Assembly (NCBI GenBank): GCA_910588595.1
Contig: CAJUQU010000048.1
Location: forward strand, 1 to 18,012
DNA length: 18,012 nt
Direction: 5' to 3'
Origin: an uncultured Lachnospiraceae bacterium
GTDB taxonomy: Bacteria; Bacillota_A; Clostridia; Lachnospirales; Lachnospiraceae
The notes below the pieces were generated by a model. It did no database searches, was not told the origin of the DNA, and saw only the letters and a program-made list of their open reading frames with translations. A program made the translations under genes and the position numbers. Shown piece after piece: positions 14,793 to 18,012 of this stretch (within the stretch, counting starts at the first letter, position 1; every line of letters starts with the position of its first letter).

Positions 14793-14803
14793 GCATTTGT
14801 CAA
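14775..14803 (-). promoter_or_regulatory. Promoter of the blaI-blaR1-like operon
   Basis: On the minus strand TTGACA (plus 14798-14803) is followed after 17 bases by TAGTCT (plus 14775-14780). The -10 is part of the distal operator palindrome, which explains direct repression. A second minus-strand -10, TATAAT (plus 14738-14743), has no good -35 partner. Confidence 0.7.
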
Positions 14804-14910
14804 TACATAATTAGAGATTGTTTCACCGAGTAGCAAAGTAAGAGTTCACGCCCAACTAATTCTGACACAATTTTATACAATGAAGGCGTAAACAGCAGCC
14901 TATAATCACA

Positions 14911-14936
14911 CAAAATGCTAAAGTGCAAGCATTTTG
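14911..14936. repeat. Inverted repeat in the gap upstream of the 73-residue gene
   Basis: CAAAATGCT (14911-14919) and AGCATTTTG (14928-14936) are perfect 9-base arms around an 8-base loop. It ends 24 bases before the -35 of the next plus-strand promoter. No T run follows on either strand long enough for a terminator. It may be an operator. The rest of 14804-14959 shows nothing I can assign. Confidence 0.5.
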
Positions 14937-14959
14937 GCGCACGTTTTTCACTAGTTTTA

Positions 14960-14988
14960 TTGACGGGTGAACAGTATATTGCTATAAT
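14960..14988 (+). promoter_or_regulatory. Near-consensus sigma-A promoter for the 73-residue gene
   Basis: TTGACG (14960-14965), 17 bases, then a perfect TATAAT (14983-14988). It is the best promoter match on the plus strand of the window and points at the small gene starting at 15043, leaving a leader of about 45-50 bases. Confidence 0.8.
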
Positions 14989-15042
14989 AATAAAAGTGTT
15001 CTGTGTTACAATACATTTTCTGAATTGTGAAAGGGGATTTTT

Positions 15043-15264
15043 ATGAGTATCTTTAATGATGATCGTTCCACAGTAAACGAGATGGCTGCCGCATTGGATT
15101 CCGATCTTTCCGGCACCGGCTTTGACACAGCGCTCCAGAAAGCGTTTGATTCTGGTATGAACCTTGACGAGATCCAGTACATAGTCTCTGCACACACCGA
15201 CCGGATTGTAAAGAGATACATCGTGCAGTATCAGTTAAAAAAGGCTGCAAACAAGGATAAATAA
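15043..15264 (+). CDS. Unknown 73-residue protein
   Basis: I do not recognise this family. The product is small, with no signal peptide or membrane segment. The N-terminus is acidic and polar (MSIFNDDRSTVNEMAAALDS), the centre looks helical (FDTALQKAFDSGMNLDEIQYIVSAHTDRIVKRYIVQYQL) and the C-terminus is basic (KKAANKDK). It is supported by a near-consensus promoter (14960-14988) and by AAGGGG (15031-15036) 6 bases before the ATG. Only A/T runs follow the stop codon, and no GC hairpin separates it from the tRNA-Trp, so some transcripts may continue into the tRNA. A longer minus-strand reading (14800-15195) lacks such signals. Confidence 0.75.
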   Translation: MSIFNDDRSTVNEMAAALDSDLSGTGFDTALQKAFDSGMNLDEIQYIVSAHTDRIVKRYIVQYQLKKAANKDK

Positions 15265-15282
15265 AATTTTTTAATTTTTTAC

Positions 15283-15312
15283 TTGATTTTTTGTGTTGAA
15301 TTGTGATATACT
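15283..15312 (+). promoter_or_regulatory. Promoter of tRNA-Trp
   Basis: TTGATT (15283-15288) and TATACT (15307-15312) are separated by 18 bases, with an extended -10 TGA right before TATACT. A second -10-like TATAAT at 15312-15317 has no -35 at a good distance. The predicted start is about 35 bases before the mature tRNA. Confidence 0.6.
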
Positions 15313-15353
15313 ATAATTCGTCAGCGGGTAAATAATTTACATAAGCCGTCTGA

Positions 15354-15424
15354 AGGGGCATAGTTCAACGGTAGAACAGCGGTCTCCAAAACCGTCAATG
15401 CGAGTTCGATTCTTGCTGCCCCTG
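15354..15424 (+). tRNA. tRNA-Trp (anticodon CCA)
   Basis: The full cloverleaf can be drawn. The acceptor arm is AGGGGCA (15354-15360) with TGCCCCT (15417-15423) and discriminator G at 15424. The D arm is GTTC/GAAC. The anticodon arm is GCGGT/ACCGT with loop CTCCAAA and anticodon CCA at 15386-15388. The variable loop is CAAT. The T arm is GCGAG/CTTGC with loop TTCGATT. The 3' CCA is not encoded and must be added after transcription. It stands alone, with a promoter before it and a terminator after it. Confidence 0.96.
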
Positions 15425-15439
15425 TTATGGTATAGGGAT

Positions 15440-15482
15440 GCCTATAAACTTATTATTTTAAGAGTTTATAGGTATTTTTTTA
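15440..15482 (+). terminator. Intrinsic terminator after tRNA-Trp
   Basis: CCTATAAACT (15441-15450) and AGTTTATAGG (15463-15472) are perfect 10-base arms with a 12-base loop, followed by TA and a T7 run (15475-15481). It lies 16 bases after the tRNA and closes its transcript. Confidence 0.88.
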
Positions 15483-15486
15483 TTAC

Positions 15487-15515
15487 TTGACATGCCCTGT
15501 TTTACGTGGCATGAT
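15487..15515 (+). promoter_or_regulatory. Candidate promoter with inverted repeat, upstream of the solute-binding protein gene
   Basis: TTGACA (15487-15492) and CATGAT (15510-15515) are 17 bases apart with an extended -10 TGG. CATGCC (15491-15496) and GGCATG (15508-15513) form a perfect inverted repeat across the spacer, which could be a repressor site. If used, the transcript has a leader of about 365 bases before the coding start at 15889. Confidence 0.5.
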
Positions 15516-15888
15516 CAGAACAAAAGTTCTTGATTATCTATCGTTTTACCAACTTTACCATCCACAGAACGCTGTTTTTGCAGCGATCCACATAAACAAC
15601 TTTCAAAAAGTGACCCAAATATGAGGAATCCTTTTCTGGTTTGCAGTAAAATTAAGGTGTCAAATCAAAATTCATCTTGTATACAATAAAGAACAAGATT
15701 GTCAAAAAAATGTCTTGCTTTTTTGCCGATATTTTTATAGAATTTAAACGAACACAATAGACGGTACGCGTCGCGCGACTGTACTATGTGCGGCAGTATG
15801 TGCATTTTGGACGGATCATGATACATAATTGAAAATAGCGTATACTGGCAACAATTAAATATCAGAAGAATAAAAAGGAGTAAAAGAC
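15516..15888 (+). other. Long gene-free leader with several inverted repeats
   Basis: No convincing gene lies here. Visible structures are: ATCAGAAC/GTTCTTGAT (15514-15534, one bulge); CGCTG/CAGCG (15570-15585); ATCTTGT (15674-15680) with ACAAGAT (15693-15699); an overlapping alternative CAAGAT (15694-15699) with GTCTTG (15712-15717, one G-U pair) followed by T6 (15719-15724); and a GC-rich near-palindrome GTAC-GC-GTCGCGCGAC-T-GTAC (15764-15784). The repeat TATGTGC occurs at 15785 and 15797. AAGGAG (15875-15880) is the ribosome site of the next gene. I match no known riboswitch class by eye. Confidence 0.5.
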
Positions 15889-17547
15889 ATGGCAAAAAGA
15901 GGACAAAAGTTTGGAAAAGTTCTTTTTGCGGGTATGTTGCTTACACTGACTGTTGCACTGGGCGGATGCTCAGGTGATAAGGCGGCTGGAGACTCTACAC
16001 AGATTGCAGACACGTCTGCCGCAAACAGCAGTGAGGTGGCTACCGCGACAAACACGGAGACAGATGCTTCATCAGAGGAGACGAACGAGACAGGTGAGGC
16101 GAAGGACACGGAGAATGGCGGATCGCACATTACCATAGGTATTCCACAGGATTTGGACAGTCTGGTACCGAGCCTGTCACAGGGTGCGGGCACACAGGAA
16201 ATCCTCTACAATATCTATGAGGGGTTGTATAAGCCGGACAGCGAGGGCAATCTGGTTCCTGCAGTGGCGAGTGATTACACAATGTCAGAGGACGGACTTG
16301 TGTACACATTCACTTTGAGAGATGGGATAAAGTTCCACAACGGAAATCCTGTCACTGTGGAGGACGTGAAGTATTCGATTGAAACCTGCGCCGGTCTTAA
16401 TGGGGGAGAACCTGTTATATCGGCGTTTTCTAATATCGAGAGCGTGGAGGCGCCGGACGATAAGACGGTCGTGATCACGTTAAAAGAATCGAGCAGTCCG
16501 TTCATGGCGATCCTCTCAACAGTCGAGGCGGCGATCGTGCCGGCGGACGCGCCGGATCTCCAGACTGATCCGGTGGGAACCGGACCGTACAGGTTTGTGT
16601 CGCGCTCCCTGCAGGAGAATGTAGTGCTCGAGCGCTTTGACGATTACTGGGGAGAGCCGGCGCACATCAAGGATATCACCTTGAAGGTGCTTGCGGACTC
16701 GGATTCGATCGTCATGAACCTCGAGGGCGGTGCGGTCGACCTTGTCGCGAGGGTTTCCACAGCACAGGCGGCGGAGCTTGGCGATGATTTCGAGGTGCTC
16801 GAGGGAACGATGAACCTGGTGCAGGCTATGTATCTGAACAATGCAGTGGCGCCTTTTGACAACGAGAAGGTCCGCCAGGCACTTTGCTATACGGTCAATA
16901 AGCAGGAGATCCTCGATTTCGTGTCGGAGGGGAAGGGAACCCCCGTGGGGAGCAGTATGTTCCCGGCGTTTGGCAAGTATTACGTCGAGGAGCTCAACGA
17001 TATCTACACGACGGATATCGACAAGGCAAAGGCGCTGTTGGCGGAGGCTGGATATGCGGATGGATTCAGTTTTACGATGAAGGTGCCGTCCAACTATCAG
17101 CAGCATGTTGACACAGCACAGGTGGTCGCAGAGCAGTTAAAGCAGATCAACGTCACGGCGAATATCGAGCTGATCGAGTGGGAGACATGGCTGAGCGATG
17201 TGTACCAGGGGCGCGATTTCGAGGCGACGCTCGTCGGTGTGGATGCATCGACACTGACTGCGGGCGCGATGCTGAGCCGCTTCCGCTCTGATGCGCACAA
17301 CAATTTTATGAATTTCAACAATGAGGAGTACGATGCCGCCTATGAGGAAGCGCTCGCTGCGGAGGCAGTGATGGACGACGACAAGGCAACGGAGGCTTAC
17401 AAGAAGTGTGAGACGATCCTTGCCGAGACGGCTGCAAATGTCTATATCCAGGATATGTGCGAGCTGGTGGCAGTCAGAAAAGGCTACACGGGCTACACGT
17501 TCTATCCTCTGTATATCCAGGATTTTTCGAAGCTGGATGTGCAGTGA
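15889..17547 (+). CDS. Family 5 extracellular solute-binding lipoprotein (peptide/nickel ABC transporter)
   Basis: This is the binding component of an ABC importer of the Dpp/Opp type, held on the outer face of the cell membrane. The 552-residue product starts with a lipoprotein signal (KRGQKFGK, hydrophobic stretch, LGGC with the lipidated Cys27). It is followed by a Ser/Thr/Glu-rich linker (28-78) and a full SBP_bac_5 domain (80-552). Family segments include the opening ITIGIPQDLDSLVP, ILYNIYEGLYKPDSEGNLVP, the WxFxLRxGxKFHNG-like YTFTLRDGIKFHNGNP, VGTGPYRF, and VRQALCYTVNKQEI. The ligand cannot be read from sequence; peptides are the commonest. AAGGAG is 8 bases upstream of the start. A DppB-like permease follows after 380 bases, confirming a transporter operon, although that gap is unusually long. 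Confidence 0.93.
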   Translation: MAKRGQKFGKVLFAGMLLTLTVALGGCSGDKAAGDSTQIADTSAANSSEVATATNTETDASSEETNETGEAKDTENGGSHITIGIPQDLDSLVPSLSQGAGTQEILYNIYEGLYKPDSEGNLVPAVASDYTMSEDGLVYTFTLRDGIKFHNGNPVTVEDVKYSIETCAGLNGGEPVISAFSNIESVEAPDDKTVVITLKESSSPFMAILSTVEAAIVPADAPDLQTDPVGTGPYRFVSRSLQENVVLERFDDYWGEPAHIKDITLKVLADSDSIVMNLEGGAVDLVARVSTAQAAELGDDFEVLEGTMNLVQAMYLNNAVAPFDNEKVRQALCYTVNKQEILDFVSEGKGTPVGSSMFPAFGKYYVEELNDIYTTDIDKAKALLAEAGYADGFSFTMKVPSNYQQHVDTAQVVAEQLKQINVTANIELIEWETWLSDVYQGRDFEATLVGVDASTLTAGAMLSRFRSDAHNNFMNFNNEEYDAAYEEALAAEAVMDDDKATEAYKKCETILAETAANVYIQDMCELVAVRKGYTGYTFYPLYIQDFSKLDVQ

Positions 17548-17707
17548 GGAACAGTTCTTACGCATATGGGTACCCAGAGGAAATATATCAGCATGCGCTG
17601 ACGGGTGCCCAGCGCACGAGTAGGGGAAGATGGCTCTTTCCTTCCTGCTCGATTTAGATAGTTATTGAGTGATATGACAATATACTATGGACAGAGATAG
17701 AGTGAGA

Positions 17708-17754
17708 AGAACTTCTAATCACTCGCAGCAAAGGCTGCTTCGTGAAGAAGTTCT
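17708..17754 (+). repeat. Three-tier stem-loop after the solute-binding protein gene
   Basis: AGAACTTCT (17708-17716) and AGAAGTTCT (17746-17754) are perfect 9-base arms. Inside them CAC (17720-17722) pairs with GTG (17742-17744), and GCAGC (17725-17729) with GCTGC (17734-17738) around loop AAAG. There is no T run after it, so it is not a standard terminator; it may protect the upstream mRNA end or guide RNA processing. Confidence 0.7.
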
Positions 17755-17767
17755 AAATATCACACAA

Positions 17768-17794
17768 GAGAATGCCCAAAGTACGGGCATTCTC
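17768..17794 (+). repeat. Perfect 10-base inverted repeat in the binding protein-permease gap
   Basis: GAGAATGCCC (17768-17777) and GGGCATTCTC (17785-17794) form an uninterrupted 10-pair stem with a 7-base loop (AAAGTAC). It is stable enough to stop exonucleases. The following bases (CGCATTGATTT) lack the T run of an intrinsic terminator. Confidence 0.75.
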
Positions 17795-17927
17795 CGCATT
17801 GATTTGAGATTTCGCAGAGCGGAATCATGGAGGTTAGAGTGACAGGTTCGGCGTAAGAATCTGTAGAAAATAGTTAACAGATGGTGCACAATCGTTATAT
17901 AGTTGTCAAATAAAAGGAGACGGGGAT

Positions 17928-18012
17928 ATGAGATACATTGGTAAAAAGCTTGCCGCGATGATGATCACGCTTTTGTGTATCTCGTTCCTCGTCTATCTTG
18001 CTTTTGACCTGA
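17928..18012 (+). CDS. ABC transporter permease, DppB-like, N-terminal fragment
   Basis: Only the first 28 codons are in the window. They read MRYIGKKLAAMMI, then a hydrophobic run TLLCISFLVYLAF. This pattern of a short basic start followed by the first membrane helix is typical of DppB/OppB permeases, which begin with a similar KRL-I-LL-VS-LVF pattern. AAAGGAG lies about 8 bases before the ATG at 17928. The position downstream of a family 5 binding protein supports the call. The rest of the gene runs off the window end. Confidence 0.75.
   Translation, partial: MRYIGKKLAAMMITLLCISFLVYLAFDL

Larger units (their letters stand above)
17548..17927 (+). other. 380-base gap between binding protein and permease, with strong stem-loops
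   Basis: I see no gene here. GGGTACCCA (17568-17576) and GGGTGCCCA (17603-17611) are near-direct repeats, and GCGCTG (17595-17600) pairs with CAGCGC (17610-17615). Two larger stem-loops are listed separately. A weak promoter-like pair, TTAACA (17874-17879) and TATATA (17896-17901) with a 16-base spacer, precedes the permease. AAAGGAG near 17913-17919 is the permease ribosome site. Confidence 0.55.

Noticed and set aside
14800..15195. 131-residue minus-strand reading frame between blaI and the 73-residue gene
   Set aside because: It lies opposite a small gene with a clear promoter and ribosome site, and it covers both the plus promoter and the blaI -35 region. No family resemblance seen.
15354..15482. 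tRNA-Trp as an integration site for a mobile element
   Set aside because: No integrase gene and no repeated tRNA 3' end sequence is visible in the window.
15665..15895. 76-residue hydrophobic minus-strand reading frame in the leader
   Set aside because: It begins inside the start of the solute-binding protein gene and is explained by AT-rich DNA read in reverse; no ribosome site noted.
16516..17106. 196-residue minus-strand reading frame opposite the solute-binding protein
   Set aside because: Antisense shadow rich in Arg, His and Leu, with no domain signals, inside a well-supported gene.
17548..17660. Possible T-box or S-box riboswitch because of the GGGTACCCA and GGGTGCCCA segments
   Set aside because: No T-box core or specifier region, and no terminator/antiterminator pair, could be found.

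Overview
The window looks like a piece of a Bacillota genome, most likely class Clostridia and probably family Lachnospiraceae. The evidence is the strong GGAGG-type ribosome binding sites, compact operons, moderate GC content with AT-rich intergenic gaps, a tRNA gene without an encoded CCA end, and the gene families present. The family-level placement is inferred from protein character and gene order, not from a search. Bases 1-49 are not genomic: they are an Illumina TruSeq-type adapter with an 8-base index, still attached to the contig end.

Layout. (1) 50-1003: 3' part of an M29-type aminopeptidase gene, cut by the contig end. (2) 1040-6313: a purine biosynthesis operon, purE-purM-purN-purD, which appears to run on into a membrane-anchored SH3b-domain protein with an unusual acidic and RRPQG-repeat cytoplasmic tail, closed by a good intrinsic terminator. 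(3) 6344-9293: a short GntR/YtrA-type regulator directly followed by clpC. (4) 9399-12626: a 137-residue uncharacterised protein with its own terminator, then radA, then an M18 aminopeptidase. (5) 12638-14803, minus strand: a blaI-blaR1-like regulator pair with two palindromic operators on its promoter and no beta-lactamase gene in view. (6) 14960-15480: a 73-residue unknown protein behind a near-consensus promoter, tRNA-Trp(CCA) and a terminator. (7) 15483-18012: a long structured leader, a family 5 (peptide/nickel type) solute-binding lipoprotein, a 380-base gap with strong stem-loops, and the first 28 codons of a DppB-like permease cut by the window end.

How the genes work together. PurD, PurN, PurM and PurE catalyse steps 2, 3, 5 and 6 (mutase step) of IMP synthesis; the other pathway genes are not here. 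ClpC and RadA serve protein quality control and DNA recombination; in many Bacillota they sit in ctsR-mcsA-mcsB-clpC-radA, but here a GntR regulator takes the upstream place and a small unknown protein lies between them. Two aminopeptidases and an oligopeptide-type transporter suggest peptide use. BlaI/BlaR1 should form a proteolytic signal relay from the membrane to the two operators, but its extracellular sensor does not look like a penicillin-binding domain.

I see no CRISPR array, prophage, transposon or obvious defence system. The most interesting parts are the SH3b/RRPQG membrane protein, the altered clpC-radA neighbourhood, the non-PBP BlaR1 sensor with its two operators, and the structured RNA regions around the solute-binding protein gene.
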